NCBI RefSeq assembly: GCF_964340395.1
Contig: NC_135571.1
Location: forward strand, 2,645,611-2,709,610
DNA from: Glandiceps talaboti
Taxonomy: Eukaryota > Hemichordata > Enteropneusta > Spengelidae
Length of the DNA stretch: 64,000 nt
Direction: 5' to 3'
Below, piece by piece: positions 31,601-39,548 of this stretch; positions within the stretch are counted from its first letter, which is position 1; every line of letters begins with the position of its first letter. The translations under genes and the position numbers were made by a program. The notes beneath the pieces were generated by a model that saw only the letters and a program-made list of their open reading frames with translations, ran no database searches and was not told the origin of the DNA.

Positions 31601-33075
31601 ACGTAGGTGCGAATCCTATTTTAGTCCTGTTAGCCGAAGTACTCCTTCGCTTGTGGGCAGGCCACGAACCCGTCTTTTTCATTGTCGTATACAGACAGTG
31701 TCGCAGACTGTCTCATAAGGTTATAGGGACGAGCGAAGCTTGTTCAACTTTATCCAGTCTATGACATTTGGTGGCTTATCGTTGGGATATTTTAGCGTTT
31801 AATTTACAGAGACGCTTGGCTTTGTTCATTTGCTGAGGAGGTTTCTTGCCAATTGTGTGTTTGGGCTATTGTGTGATTGTGGGGCGTGCGGGGATAATCG
31901 GTCGCATTCATCGTTGCTTTGGACAGCCACTTTGGCCTGATAGGTGGACCATTCCCTATCAGAGTAACATTGGTGTGACTGGTATCTCTGCTTCAATACT
32001 TATTCTGTGTTCGGTGGGGTCCCTGTTTGATCGTTCTTGTGTGAGTGCGGATATGGCAGAAACCCCGAGCACCGGAAGTAGAGTAGACGGTGCGGTGGTT
32101 GACACAGATATTCAGTTCAGAGATAGCGGTGTGTATATAGTATAACTCCAGCTTAGCGAACGCAGAGTAAAATGGAAAGTGAAGGACTACTGGTTGGTGC
32201 TGACTCTGGCCACTCTGTGAGTGCTACACGATTCAGTAGGGGATTTAGGTAGAGGTATGAAAATCCAGATTTGGATTTTGAGGGTCTGTGTGCATTGTTA
32301 AATAGAGAATTTAGTTCAATAGGCCAGGAGGATGCTTTTCGATTGGCTGCTCGTAGTATTACACGCAAACCAGAACAGTCATTGCGTGAGTTATCTCAGG
32401 AAGTTCGTGAGGTAGTAGTGAAAGCATACCAAGAGGCAACTGGTAGTATGAAACAGCGGTTGTGTATTGAAGTGTTTTCGATGCTGTTGAGGAAGTCTCA
32501 ATAAAGCGGAAAATTAATGAAATTGGTCGTTCTGCTGGTGCTGCTTTTGAGGATGTAGTAAAGGCTGCTACAGCCGAGGAAAATTTTCTGAAGTTGAGTG
32601 GGAAAGGTCAGTTGTCATGGAAACGGTCAGGTAGTACCAAGGCCATTGTCTGAGCTCCGGCTGGTAGTAAAATCTATAGCCCCCTGAATTGATCTGACCA
32701 AGATCTATGATCATACAGTTGTAGGTAGGGAAACCGTTAATCGGTGGACGTAGGTGCGAATCCTATTTTAGTCCTGTTAGCCGAAGTACTCCTTTATATT
32801 AATTGTTGTCATATTATTCATGCTTTCACTATTTTTAATTGCAAATGTTTTCGATTTTCGAATTACCTAAAACAAATTAGGGTGGCAGTAAAAACATAGG
32901 TTGGATTAGGTTACTGGAACCTAACTGTTGTCAACGTTTTTCTAAACTATGTCTCTCTTTGTGTACACAGGGTGAGGAAGATTGGAAATTAGTAGGTGCT
33001 GCCATTAACAGGATTCTCTTGATATTCTACTTTCTTCTGTTCATGGCATCGACAATTTGGGTGTTTACTTCGTAG
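5075..33075 (+). CDS. Gene 1: nAChR-like Cys-loop ion channel subunit, non-alpha type (6 exons)
   Basis: Coding exons are 5075-5144, 26702-26841, 27632-27676, 29275-29384, 30192-31191 and 32971-33075 (1470 nt, 489 residues plus stop). Family knowledge: such subunits assemble as pentamers in the plasma membrane and gate a pore on transmitter binding. Seen: signal peptide about 1-27 (V-T-A before a Ser), loop D Trp82, loop A WFPDTALY at 113-120, Cys-loop C160-C174, loop B Trp181, M1 about 245-268, M2 275-294, M3 about 307-330, cytoplasmic loop about 331-462, M4 about 467-486. M2 has Asp at -1', Lys 0', Leu 9', Asp 20', a cation-selective pattern, but Pro at 2' is odd. Loop C (about 211-224) lacks the Cys-Cys pair, so it is non-alpha-like. 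N-glycosylation sequons lie at N43 and N145. No stop or frameshift interrupts it. The family call is near certain; the first exon is the weakest part. Confidence 0.93.
5209..5420. repeat. TATG / ATTT / TCTG compound microsatellite
   Basis: TATG at 5209-5256, ATTT to 5295, TCTG to about 5335, then TATG. It starts 65 bp after the exon 1 donor of gene 1. Confidence 0.98.
5421..9539. other. Gene 1 intron 1, proximal part
   Basis: No exon-like open frame recognised on either strand. Only the weak dispersed repeat at 7440-7960 is noted. Confidence 0.55.
7440..7960. repeat. Dispersed repeat, weakly matching 39840-40210
   Basis: TATTCGGCGACTC...GGATTCTAAAATGACTTAA...TTGGAGTT...TTTATTTCC resembles 40027-40190 in order and spacing. 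Diverged, non-coding; family undetermined. Confidence 0.35.
9540..9895 (-). mobile_element. MITE-like family R2 copy
   Basis: On the - strand this starts TGGTGCCGATTG and ends GTAACCGGAACCA, inverted ends of about 13 bp. The interior matches 37397-37770, 10430-10740 and 47395-47685, with shared blocks such as CATATGGTCTCTGTGTTAT and CATCAGATG(T/C)ACAG. Open frames in the copies are not conserved, so it is non-coding. Confidence 0.7.
9925..10130 (+). repeat. Hairpin repeat family FB5, copy 1
   Basis: About 200 bp matching 12935-13135 in the opposite orientation; shared blocks are GGATGCCTACACTC/GATGCCTGCACTC, CACAGATCGTGATG and ATGTTTGCTTT. Non-coding, within gene 1 intron 1. Confidence 0.6.
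10295..10890. mobile_element. FB1 foldback copy enclosing an R2 element
   Basis: FB1-type units run forward at about 10300-10410 and reversed at about 10760-10865. The outer end CAGACGACGTTTCGTTTCAG is FB1-specific. Between the arms lies a copy of repeat family R2 (10430-10740), so R2 either inserted into this copy or is part of a composite element. Confidence 0.65.
10430..10740 (+). mobile_element. MITE-like family R2 copy inside FB1
   Basis: Shares the R2 blocks (CTCATCAGATGTACAGCTAT, AATAACCGGAACCAAACAAT) in the same order as the 37.4-kb copy. Left terminus GTGGTATCCATTAC, right terminus GTCGAATAACCGGAACCA. Confidence 0.65.
11992..12410. repeat. CAT/CAC trinucleotide repeat, about 420 bp
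   Basis: Alternating blocks of (CAT)n and (CAC)n. The 150-codon open frames across it (poly-Met/Val or poly-Asp/Gly) are low-complexity artefacts. Confidence 0.97.
12935..13135 (-). repeat. Hairpin repeat family FB5, copy 2
   Basis: The inverted relative of 9925-10130. At its centre 12992-13012 and 13026-13046 form a 21-bp stem with one mismatch and a 13-nt loop (TACATCACGATCTGT arm). The 10-kb copy keeps only a decayed stem. Confidence 0.65.
15071..15141. repeat. TATG microsatellite
   Basis: (TATG)n after a short TCTG run. Confidence 0.98.
17497..17620. repeat. ATAC / GACA microsatellite
   Basis: ATAC, GACA, ATAC and GACA blocks in series. Confidence 0.97.
18589..18787. repeat. TATG microsatellite, about 200 bp
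   Basis: The longest TATG tract in the window, with TGTG and TACG interruptions. Confidence 0.98.
20297..20385. repeat. CATC / ATAC microsatellites beside the LINE tail
   Basis: (CATC)n then (ATAC)n abut the (AATC)n tail of the LINE fragment. Confidence 0.96.
20386..20705 (-). mobile_element. LINE 3' end: ORF2 C-terminus and ATTG tail
   Basis: On the - strand two overlapping frames encode the C-terminal signature common to many APE-type LINE ORF2 proteins: YGG[14 protein letters not shown] in one frame and [12 protein letters not shown] in the next, so one frameshift separates them. After the stop, a GCGCTAAAGAAATTTGATTG-type 3' end runs into (ATTG)n, a typical microsatellite tail of such elements. 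Only about 300 bp remain (5' truncated). The clade (CR1, L2 or similar) cannot be fixed. Confidence 0.82.
21341..21446. repeat. TATG / TTTA / ATTG microsatellites
   Basis: (TATG)n to about 21394, then (ATTG)n at 21405-21446. The ATTG part could be a lone LINE tail, but no LINE sequence precedes it. Confidence 0.95.
23875..24178. mobile_element. Foldback family FB1 (TTTTATCGTCTG type), complete-looking copy
   Basis: The left half carries head-to-tail units of GCTACATTTTATCGTCTG...CAACAAAATCTTA; the right half carries the same units reversed. The outer ends, ACCTGAAACAAAACGACGTC and its reverse complement near 24150, are terminal inverted repeats of about 30 bp. Non-coding. Related copies: 10295-10890, 36425-36650, 45445-45675, 46972-47215, with a fragment at 48545-48635. 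Confidence 0.75.
24592..24999. mobile_element. Foldback family FB4, complete copy in gene 1 intron 1
   Basis: About 408 bp with inverted arms of about 110 bp. The left arm runs GAAGAAGCTTGCC...AGATAACACACAAACATCAC...CAGTGT; the right arm runs ACACTATGTATG...ATGTTTGTGTGTTATCT...AGCTTCTTCAAGCTTCTCC. The interior is non-coding. A second copy at 27707-28415 shares both arms and interior. Confidence 0.8.
26257..26323. repeat. TATG microsatellite
   Basis: (TATG)n, 380 bp upstream of exon 2 of gene 1. Confidence 0.98.
26702..26841 (+). CDS. Gene 1 exon 2, N-terminal helix and first beta strands
   Basis: Encodes residues 24-70 of the mature N-terminus, with the family pattern of an acidic helix, YNKSVRP and then ...QIIDV. 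The acceptor is TTTTACAG. The donor is GTCAGT, a legal GT site with an uncommon C at +3; it is required because the frame must run on into D-E-K at exon 3. The exon is 140 bp with entry phase 1 and exit phase 0, the size and phases classical for nAChR exon 2 and identical to gene 2. N43-K-S is a glycosylation sequon. Confidence 0.95.
26979..27215. repeat. CAGT / CAGA / CTCA compound microsatellite
   Basis: Occupies about 30% of the 790-nt intron 2 of gene 1. The 114-codon open frame across it is an artefact. Confidence 0.97.
27369..27398. repeat. AAAC microsatellite
   Basis: (AAAC)n in gene 1 intron 2. Confidence 0.9.
27632..27676 (+). CDS. Gene 1 exon 3, loop D region
   Basis: A 45-bp exon of 15 codons ([15 protein letters not shown], residues 71-85) between acceptor TTCAAAG and donor GTAAGA, phase 0 on both sides. 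A 45-bp third exon is diagnostic of the nAChR gene family. Trp82 is the conserved loop D tryptophan on the complementary face of the binding site. Too short to be found as a free-standing ORF. Confidence 0.96.
27707..28415. mobile_element. FB4 copy with a nested hairpin insertion, gene 1 intron 3
   Basis: The ends (CGGAGAAGCTTGC...AAGCTGTTAAAC and ACTTCTTCGGAAAGAG) and the AAGATAACACACAAACATC/GTTTGTGTGTTATCTT arms match the 24.6-kb copy. It is 300 bp longer because foreign sequence (about 27780-28060), including a strong hairpin, sits within the left arm. Confidence 0.75.
27790..27872. repeat. Hairpin, 27-bp arms, nested in FB4
   Basis: Arms 27790-27816 and 27846-27872 are complementary with one mismatch around a 29-nt loop; each contains GGTAGGGTTATGTGCC or its complement. 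It probably marks a separate small inverted-repeat insertion. Confidence 0.8.
28589..28645. repeat. TTCGTG hexanucleotide repeat
   Basis: Five or more TTCGTG units decaying to TTCGTA. CpG in every unit makes it unusual among the AT-rich repeats here. Confidence 0.93.
28790..29245. mobile_element. FB3 foldback copies (partial) in gene 1 intron 3
   Basis: 28850-28905 holds an FB3 outer arm (CTTATTGGTTTCTGTGTGGT). 28980-29240 holds both inner arms (TACATTTAGTCCAAATGAAA and CATTTAGACGAAATGTAGC) with the centre GCAGACACTCTGGTGCCAAT. It ends only 30 bp before exon 4 of gene 1. Confidence 0.6.
29275..29384 (+). CDS. Gene 1 exon 4, loop A region
   Basis: A 110-bp exon encoding residues 86-121 plus two bases of codon 122. 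It carries the pattern W-K-D-Y-R-L-x-W-D and loop A as W-F-P-D-T-A-L-Y, retaining the conserved loop A tyrosine (Tyr120). Acceptor TTTGCTAG, donor GTAATG, exit phase 2. The 110-bp length matches the usual nAChR exon 4. Confidence 0.97.
30192..31191 (+). CDS. Gene 1 exon 5, Cys-loop to cytoplasmic loop including M1-M3
   Basis: A 1000-bp exon encoding residues 122-455. It holds sequon N145-G-S, the Cys-loop C160 to C174 with 13 residues between, loop B F-G-T-W (Trp181), a loop C without vicinal cysteines, M1, M2 with the following IMPATSD stretch common in alpha7-like channels, M3, and about 120 residues of basic cytoplasmic loop. Acceptor TTTCATTTCAG, donor GTAATG, exit phase 0. Reading past the donor yields a hydrophobic tail and a stop at 31260. 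That tail is intronic, because a proper M4 exon follows at 32971. Confidence 0.98.
31500..31766 (+). repeat. 5' LTR of the intronic retroelement
   Basis: Begins TGTCTGAGCTCC and ends CTATGACA, giving TG...CA ends; its first 148 bp are repeated at 32647-32794. The right edge is set from the CA and the primer-site-like sequence after it, not from a second full copy. Confidence 0.6.
32053..32645 (+). pseudogene. Gag-like remnant of the LTR element
   Basis: An ATG at 32053 opens about 30 codons to a stop at 32143-32145. A second open piece, about 32257-32504, encodes an alpha-helical stretch with an [10 protein letters not shown]-type segment like Gypsy capsid proteins. A third frame continues helical sequence to the 3' LTR. 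The pieces are in different frames, so the gene is broken; pol is absent. Assignment rests on helix style and LTR context, not on a catalytic motif. Confidence 0.5.
32646..32794 (+). repeat. Truncated 3' LTR
   Basis: Matches 31499-31647 at 148 of 149 positions. At 32795 the sequence changes abruptly to a 32-bp motif also present at 35600-35631, marking a rearrangement junction. Confidence 0.85.
32796..32827 (+). repeat. 32-bp duplicated motif, copy 1
   Basis: Identical to 35600-35631 (begins ATATTAATTGTTGTCA). It begins two bases after the break in the 3' LTR. Confidence 0.85.
32850..32940 (+). repeat. R2 3'-end fragment in gene 1 intron 5
   Basis: TCGAATTACC...GGGTGGCAGTAAAAACATAG...GGTTACTGGAACCTAAC matches the R2 right end. 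It lies just beyond the truncated 3' LTR and 30 bp before exon 6. Confidence 0.5.
32971..33075 (+). CDS. Gene 1 exon 6, M4 and C-terminus
   Basis: A 105-bp terminal exon (34 residues and TAG). It starts G-E-E-D-W-K-L-V, the pre-M4 amphipathic segment typical of nAChRs, then A-I-N-R-I-L-L and a hydrophobic M4 ending V-F-T-S. Acceptor GTACACAG, phase 0, matching exon 5. It lies 176 bp downstream of the deleted LTR element in intron 5. Confidence 0.95.
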   Translation, partial: GEEDWKLVGAAINRILLIFYFLLFMASTIWVFTS

Positions 33076-33242
33076 TATTGCGATAACATTCGAAAGTTGG
33101 TTCTTAGCCAATTTTACTGTCAAATAATTATTTCGCGAGAGTAATGATTATCTCGCGTGAGTATTATGAAGTCTCGTCATATGATATCAAAATTGCGTGC
33201 AGAATTGGCCAGATAAGAGATCCTGACTGGCTGGAAACATAG

Positions 33243-33248
33243 AATAAA
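33243..33248 (+). terminator. Candidate poly(A) signal of gene 1
   Basis: AATAAA lies 168 bp after the stop codon. A second possible hexamer lies near 33467. Neither can be ranked without transcript data. Confidence 0.35.
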
Positions 33249-35599
33249 AACCTGTGATTTATACACACGCCATAGATGTCAGAGAGAGGCAGAACTCGAC
33301 AGAGTTGAATTGTCATCGGAAGTACGCAAAACTTGGTGAAGTCATTAATATTAGATATGACATTACATCATCAACGACCAGAACTGTTGTTTTCCAGGAT
33401 ATTGCTTATAATCTATGAAAGCACCGCTATGTTGGCATGTAGTAGGGGATTACTAAATATACCTCAACAAAATAAACTTTGACAATTTGACAAGCCCATG
33501 TTATACATTGACAGCAAGGGCACCGACCACCGTCTGCCCTGCAATGCAATCCACGAATAAATAAAATCAAAATGGCATAAAAATTGGAAATAACCAAGAA
33601 CCGCGAAATTATAAAATACGTTGATGCTTGGAATTTCGATTTGTCAACAACACCCAATGGAATAAATTTCGGTAGATGTGATCTCGCTTAGAATCAAGTC
33701 GTGGGGGGATTTTGACTACCGTCTCCCCTTTCGCCTAGCATTTCCCTAATGGTTTAATACTTTCATGAAGCTTCGGCCAGAAAGCCAACACACATTCTTG
33801 TAAGGTTTTTACATGATGATTTGTTTCCTTTGAAATGACATCAGTAGCATCACCGTGTCTGTAGAACTAAGGAGGAGACTGGAGTAGTCAAAGTAAACAC
33901 GATTACCCTATCATAAATGTCGCCGCGTCTAATTTAAATTTGAAGACACAGGCGAGAGGGGATACGATAGGATAGTCAACATACCCACACTACTTGACTC
34001 TAGGCTAGAAGTGATTGTGCACTTATCATAGAATCAACGAAAACCAGAACCCCAAATCGTTAACGATAAAAGTCAAACATGCAAATCAAATGTTTCGAAG
34101 AGAAAATATTGTGTATCATATACAGTATTGGTTCAAATATTTACAGTTGTGTTAGTAGTTATTCCTTCAAATTTCTATCATCTCCATGGCAACCAAGATA
34201 TAAGATGTGTTGTGGAAATACAGGAAATATTTAACTGAAAATATTATGCTCATTTTTTTTTAGTTCTACAGTGATTCAGTGCGAGTCATTGGTAGGCCAT
34301 CTGGTGCCTTACTGACATTGATATGCATATTTTCTCTGAATAATTACGAGGGCACGCTTTCTCTTCGTATGCATGTGTAGGGGGCTATTTCAAACTAGAA
34401 AATTTACAACTCTGCCAAAAATCCCTATTTTACTACCAAAGCACGTCATCAGTGGTATCAAAGTTACAACGAGCCCTTTCTCTGTAGACACGGTGGATCG
34501 TGAAAACAAAACTAAAGGGGTAAAGCAGGGAATTGTCGATTTTCTTGTTTGATGCACAATTCTTAATTGCAGAATAAAATAATGGGCCGGGGATAAATGT
34601 AGGAGATTTGTCGTGGAAGAACGACAGAGTATTTTTTACATGAACATGTCATACGATTCACCTGCTGACGTAAATAGTACCTGCTTGCGATCAGGGGTTA
34701 CTTTAGGTGAGTTATTTCAAGATTTACCAGCTAATAAATTTGGTGCGATTGCAACAAAATTGAATATTTTACACCTAAACAGTAGGAGCAGTGGTCCAGT
34801 GTTGATAGTAGGCATTCATATTAGATGGACGATAAATAGCCATGCCAATTTACAGCTAAAATAATGTAGGCTTGGTATTTCACTCATGCATGAACAATTA
34901 CATAGTTAGCGTGCACAGTAGGGATGTAGAAGTAGTCAAGTTGAAATGCTGATTAGCAGTTACAAAATGAACAATTATAGCCATTAAAATCATCAAGTCC
35001 ATGTGTAATGTTTTCATTAGAAGCCAGAAACTGCACTGTGAGAGAATAGCAATGTTTATCGGTAGTCGATGTGATTGGGTAATTAATTTATCCTGCTGTG
35101 TATATTGTGTCTTTGTTATTCATTGTTACTCTAGAGTTGGAATATATCTAACCCTGTGTCAAGAACGTTAATGTCCCATGAGTGAAACAACAAGCCAACA
35201 TCATATTAGCTATATATGGCGGTAGTAAATACTTTCATCACATACATGTTCTTGTATGTTGACTTCCGTGAGGCAATGCTGGATCACTACTGAGACAGTC
35301 ACAGAACAATGAACGCGAAGCAACATTCGATTTGGTGTTCCTTGGCAATCGCGCGAAATTCATGTGATGTGAAATCATAAAATATCTTTCCAGCACTCGA
35401 AGGTTACGAAGATGCCTTTATTTCTCGGTGTGGTGTTACCACTTATTCCCTTGAAAGAACTGAAATGGTCGTCTGGTGTAAATAAATTTGCAATAATTAT
35501 GTTTTCAAAAAAATTGCATTGCTGCAATTCTACTTGTCATTTACTTATTCAACGAATAAAACTAATAACGATTTGATTTTCTTGTTTGATTTAACAAAA

Positions 35600-35631
35600 A
35601 TATTAATTGTTGTCATATTATTCATGCTTTC
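35600..35631 (+). repeat. 32-bp duplicated motif, copy 2
   Basis: Identical to 32796-32827, 2.8 kb away in the intergenic region. Flanks differ. Confidence 0.85.
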
Positions 35632-36424
35632 TTTTAACAATAATCATCGACTTAAGTTTTTACATAGATCTTTTAACCGGGGGGGGGGGTGTAGATTGAA
35701 AGATCAGCTATTGCCGGTGCTCTTCTCACCCCTTGCCAAAACTAGCAGGGGGTGGATGATATTCACTATCCCTTCGGCGTATTTTCCATGTTTGGGGTTT
35801 GGGTATGTACAGACTTTATATTGTGATTATAAACACTTCCTTCCATGGTCTTCACTTTGTTGTAACAAGCCATTACATTTGTTTACATACCTGTGCAATC
35901 AAAATCGCCATTTATCAAATGGCAAAAATTGACAGTCACGTGAAGAACTGTACACATGAATCGATGACGTAATTATTCTAGTGAAAATATGGCGTCATGA
36001 AAATTTAGAGATATTTTGTGGTGTAGACTGTGCATATGATATTATAACTTACTGGAAAAGAAATCAGTAAAGTTCAGGACTATGTCCGCTTAATGAAAGA
36101 GCAAAAATTATTGAATTGGAGTAATTTTAATATGCATTCAATGTGAATAACCTGTTTCCAAGGCTTCATATTTACCTTGTATTTTGTTTGTTCTGAAACA
36201 CTGTTTAAATACCTTTCAGGGAGGATTTCCATTGACGTCATTTTCTTAATATGCGAATATTCAAGTGAAGTGTCTTGTGACAATCTACCAATTCAATTTA
36301 ATTAGTAGCTATGTACGTCACACAAACCACAGATACAAGCTGGGATCATCTTTAATACTTGAGGCGGTTCCGGGACGGCAATTTGCATTTACAAATACCT
36401 CACTTGACAGACAATTGTTAAGCA

Positions 36425-36650
36425 TTGCTACAATGTACCGGTTGATGCGACAAAAACACGTACTAAAACCGCTACATTTTATCATATGGCTCGACGAAAG
36501 TCTTACTGACATTGCTAAATTTTATTAGCATGACCTACATTTAGGTGATCCATAGTCTTACTAGTAAAATTAATATGCAATAATTATACTTTTTGTTTGG
36601 TCAGACGATAAAATGATAAATGCAGTGATTTTAGCAAGATTTCTGACGTG
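36425..36650. mobile_element. FB1 foldback copy, diverged
   Basis: Forward units (CCGCTACATTTTATCATATG) near 36468 and a reversed unit (CAGACGATAAAATGATAAAT) near 36603. Outer ends are eroded. Intergenic, between the two receptor genes. Confidence 0.55.
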
Positions 36651-37396
36651 TCATAATGGCTTGTTTCAGAATAGCAAGCTTCTAATTCTACTGTAAAGGT
36701 TACAAAAAGCTACATTGCAAAAATTGGGGTATATGTTCGGATTAGGCGAGTTCGGAACAGTGAGTGACGTATTCTGAACACATGTGCATTTTAGGCGAAG
36801 TGAAACCTGCTTTATCATTGTGCCCGCCTGTGTAAATAAACTGGGCAATTGCATATTTACCGTGATTATTCAAACACTGAGGACTTCTGTTTTGTTGTTG
36901 TACAACACTGTCCTTTTACGACTACGCCACCCTACATACCCCCTGCATCGTGTCAGAAAATAAGCTCTAGCTAGCGAGAATACTTTTCAGAAGTCATGTT
37001 TTAGTTTCATTTGACAATGCTGAAGCATACCCATATGGCTGTTGAGATGTGTCGTTACATATAACCAAAAATATATTGACGTTGCTTTCCCTAATTCGGA
37101 TTTCTAATAATAATAATTTAATTAATTTACACTGTCTTTTTTGTGAGATTTGTCATGAAAGGAGACTAGAGACAAAGTTAGTTAAAATTGGCATTTATAG
37201 ATTTTACAAAAGAAATGTCATTTTTGTATTTTTATAACTGAAATTTAATTAATAACTAATTAATGTGTCTTTGGATAGACGGGAACTACAATCAGCATCA
37301 TGGTTGTATGGAAAGTGTAGTCTACCCAACATCCCATTACAATTGAACCAATGTCATTGTTTCCTTTTGAGTATACCGCTCAGGCGTAAAAGATTG

Positions 37397-37770
37397 TGTG
37401 GTTCCGATTACATTCAATTATAATTTTAGAATACTATTAGATGGGGTAGGTAGATTTTTTATTTTATTTTTAAAAAAAATTCACATGTGCGTGTATAGTT
37501 CAGGTAGTTATGTTTTCCGTTGTTTTCCATATGGTCTCTGTGTTATTGGTTTCTTCTCATCAGATGTACAGCCATTACAGATTGAAAGAACTGTTTTACA
37601 TTGTCTTGTTAAGTTGATGTCAGTTTCCGGATCCACTACTTTTGCGAGACTTCACAATTTTCGCAATTTTATTATTTTTTTTTCTCGAATACTTAAAAAA
37701 CAAAATTTATGGTCGGCGTGAAAAACTGGATGGAGTAATGTAACCGGAACCTAGCAATTATTTTTTAGGG
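37397..37770 (+). mobile_element. MITE-like family R2 copy, longest
   Basis: Ends GTGGTTCCGATTAC and GTAACCGGAACCTA form imperfect terminal inverted repeats. Intergenic, about 750 bp after an FB1 copy. An open frame of 107 codons across it is not kept in sister copies. Confidence 0.7.
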
Positions 37771-38722
37771 CTTAGTGGAACCATCATTAAAATAGTTTTC
37801 TCATGTATCAATAATTATGAGACAAGTGTGTTACAGTGTATCACTCTCATGCCTTCACTAATAAGCATCTAACCTACCTACCTAAGGTTGTTGTGTTTAG
37901 TAAACAGATCATAAGTGGAGATTTTACGTCAACATTTGTTTTGACTAAAGTATAAAATGTTGTCACCTATAGTTATACAATGTTGCATTTTCAGTCTCGA
38001 CAAAATACTAGACATTCAATAAGTCGGCGCCTTAGCACCAACCATTGAAGTAAACTCTAACTGAGCGGCGTTTTCAAAGGGAAAAACTAAAGGGTGTTTC
38101 AAATATAATAATCTTGCGTAGACTACACTTTTCACACAACCCTGGTATTGATTGTAAATAAATAGTTTGCTTCCAATTAGCAATGACCTACAGTGTCTAG
38201 AGTAGGTCCATACTTGTGTTTTATAGAATGTATTTTACAATAAATAAATGAGTAACATTCATGAAAAGGGCAATAAATGATTTTATTTATGAAATTACTA
38301 CACGTTGCTATGTTTTTGTTTTTGTTTTATGGGAAATAGCTGATATCAACAATGTACAAGATTATTTCAATCTACTACCAAACCAGAGAAACTCTAGAGT
38401 TTCCACTATATATGCTCTTTACTACCAAACTAGAGTGACTATAGCCTTTCAATTAGGCACCATGAGTTTTCTTACGTTTCACACAATATTTATTTGTTAC
38501 AACATACAATTTTGTTTTGGCCTTATAGTAATTTGTAACAAAAAACAACATGTGAGATATAAAGAAATCCGTGCCACCTAATTGAAACTATATCGTCTTT
38601 CTGTTCTGGTGGTAAATATATGTAATGGTCAAGAGCATATAGCATACTACACGTAATTACATAGAATAGATACACTTGCCATGAATAAAACAGACTGAAG
38701 TAAATTCAGACTGTAATAATTG

Positions 38723-38800
38723 GTCGTTGGTGGCGCTCCTATAATCTACTTAATGTTGAACGAGGTGTTTAACGTAGACTAAACGAGCGCCACCAACGAC
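38723..38800. repeat. Intergenic hairpin, 16-bp GC-rich arms
   Basis: GTCGTTGGTGGCGCTC at 38723-38738 is exactly complementary to 38785-38800. The 46-nt loop holds a smaller ATCTAC/GTAGA pairing. GC-rich arms stand out from the AT-rich background. A (TA)n tract follows at 38818-38851. Confidence 0.85.
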
Positions 38801-38812
38801 TGTTTTTCATTC

Positions 38813-38817
<5 letters not shown>

Positions 38818-38851
<34 letters not shown>
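38818..38851. repeat. TA microsatellite
   Basis: (TA)n next to the 38.7-kb hairpin. Confidence 0.97.
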
Positions 38852-38854
<3 letters not shown>

Positions 38855-39294
38855 TTTCTCTCATATGTAAGGTCGTTCTCCCAGGGAGCTTTTTAAGTAA
38901 GCATAAAGCAACGGACATTATCACTGAGTGAAACTTACAGACATTATTGTCTTGGTTACCCAGACTTCAGCCATCTCAGCAGACCATGAAGTGAGCCATC
39001 AACGTCAGGTTGAGTGACCGAGACGACAGGTATTATACTATTTGTAGTTTTACAGTCCATTGAACATACATATATGCAGTTTACTATACTTCAGATCTGC
39101 AAGTTCGATACACGACTGTGACCCCTAGGGTCAAAGGTTACAGCAGGCATCTCCGATTTCGTCATCATACAGGTTCTAACGAATTAAGGCCCTTTGTATT
39201 TGCACATACTATAATATTATTCTTTCGATTCATTTAGTCCAGTTTTGAAAATAAAAAGTCCCTTCGAAAAAGAAACGAAATTGCTCTCAAAAAC

Positions 39295-39300
39295 TTTAAT
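39295..39300 (-). terminator. Weak candidate poly(A) signal of gene 2
   Basis: ATTAAA on the - strand, 249 bp after the TGA. I saw no AATAAA closer than this. Weak support. Confidence 0.2.
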
Positions 39301-39548
39301 CGAAAAATCAAATCACATCATAAGACAAATATTTGAGAATAATATAATCATACCAGCCGAAGCTACAATACCCTCCAAAGAGCTAAAATAATTGCGAATT
39401 TTCGACTAATATCTACAAGACCACAAAAGCAATGACGTAGACGCGTGTTGTCATGACGTAAAAGGACCTGGATATAAGTTCCAATTTTTCAGTTCGAAAG
39501 CGTACAACTTGGCTTGGGTGTGGTATAATGAGACACAATTCGTCATAG

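Larger units (their letters stand above)
31500..32794 (+). mobile_element. Deleted LTR retrotransposon (Ty3/Gypsy-like) in gene 1 intron 5
   Basis: A 149-bp direct repeat (31499-31647 and 32646-32794) differs at one base (T31537 versus C), so the insertion is recent. The 5' copy extends to a plausible full LTR of 31500-31766, starting TG and ending CA, and a TTTGGTGG...TTGGGAT stretch follows as a candidate primer-binding region. The 3' LTR stops after 148 bp, so its second half is missing. About 880 bp of internal sequence carries gag-like pieces only; no protease, reverse transcriptase or integrase is present. No target-site duplication is visible, consistent with a deletion at the 3' side. 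Confidence 0.75.
33249..39294. other. Intergenic region between the convergent genes
   Basis: No coding exon recognised. Contains FB1 (36425), R2 (37397), a 32-bp duplicate (35600), the 38.7-kb hairpin and a G10 run near 35681. The open frame at 35519-35932 has no family likeness. Confidence 0.55.

Noticed and set aside
31846-32145. 99-codon open frame as an independent gene
   Set aside because: It is inside the LTR element; only the part from 32053 looks like the start of gag.
35519-35932. 137-codon open frame as a gene
   Set aside because: Low-complexity AT-rich start, a G10 run inside, no recognisable family and no splice context.
37398-37721. 107-codon open frame as a gene
   Set aside because: It lies within an R2 repeat and the frame is not preserved in the sister copies at 9.5, 10.4 and 47.4 kb.
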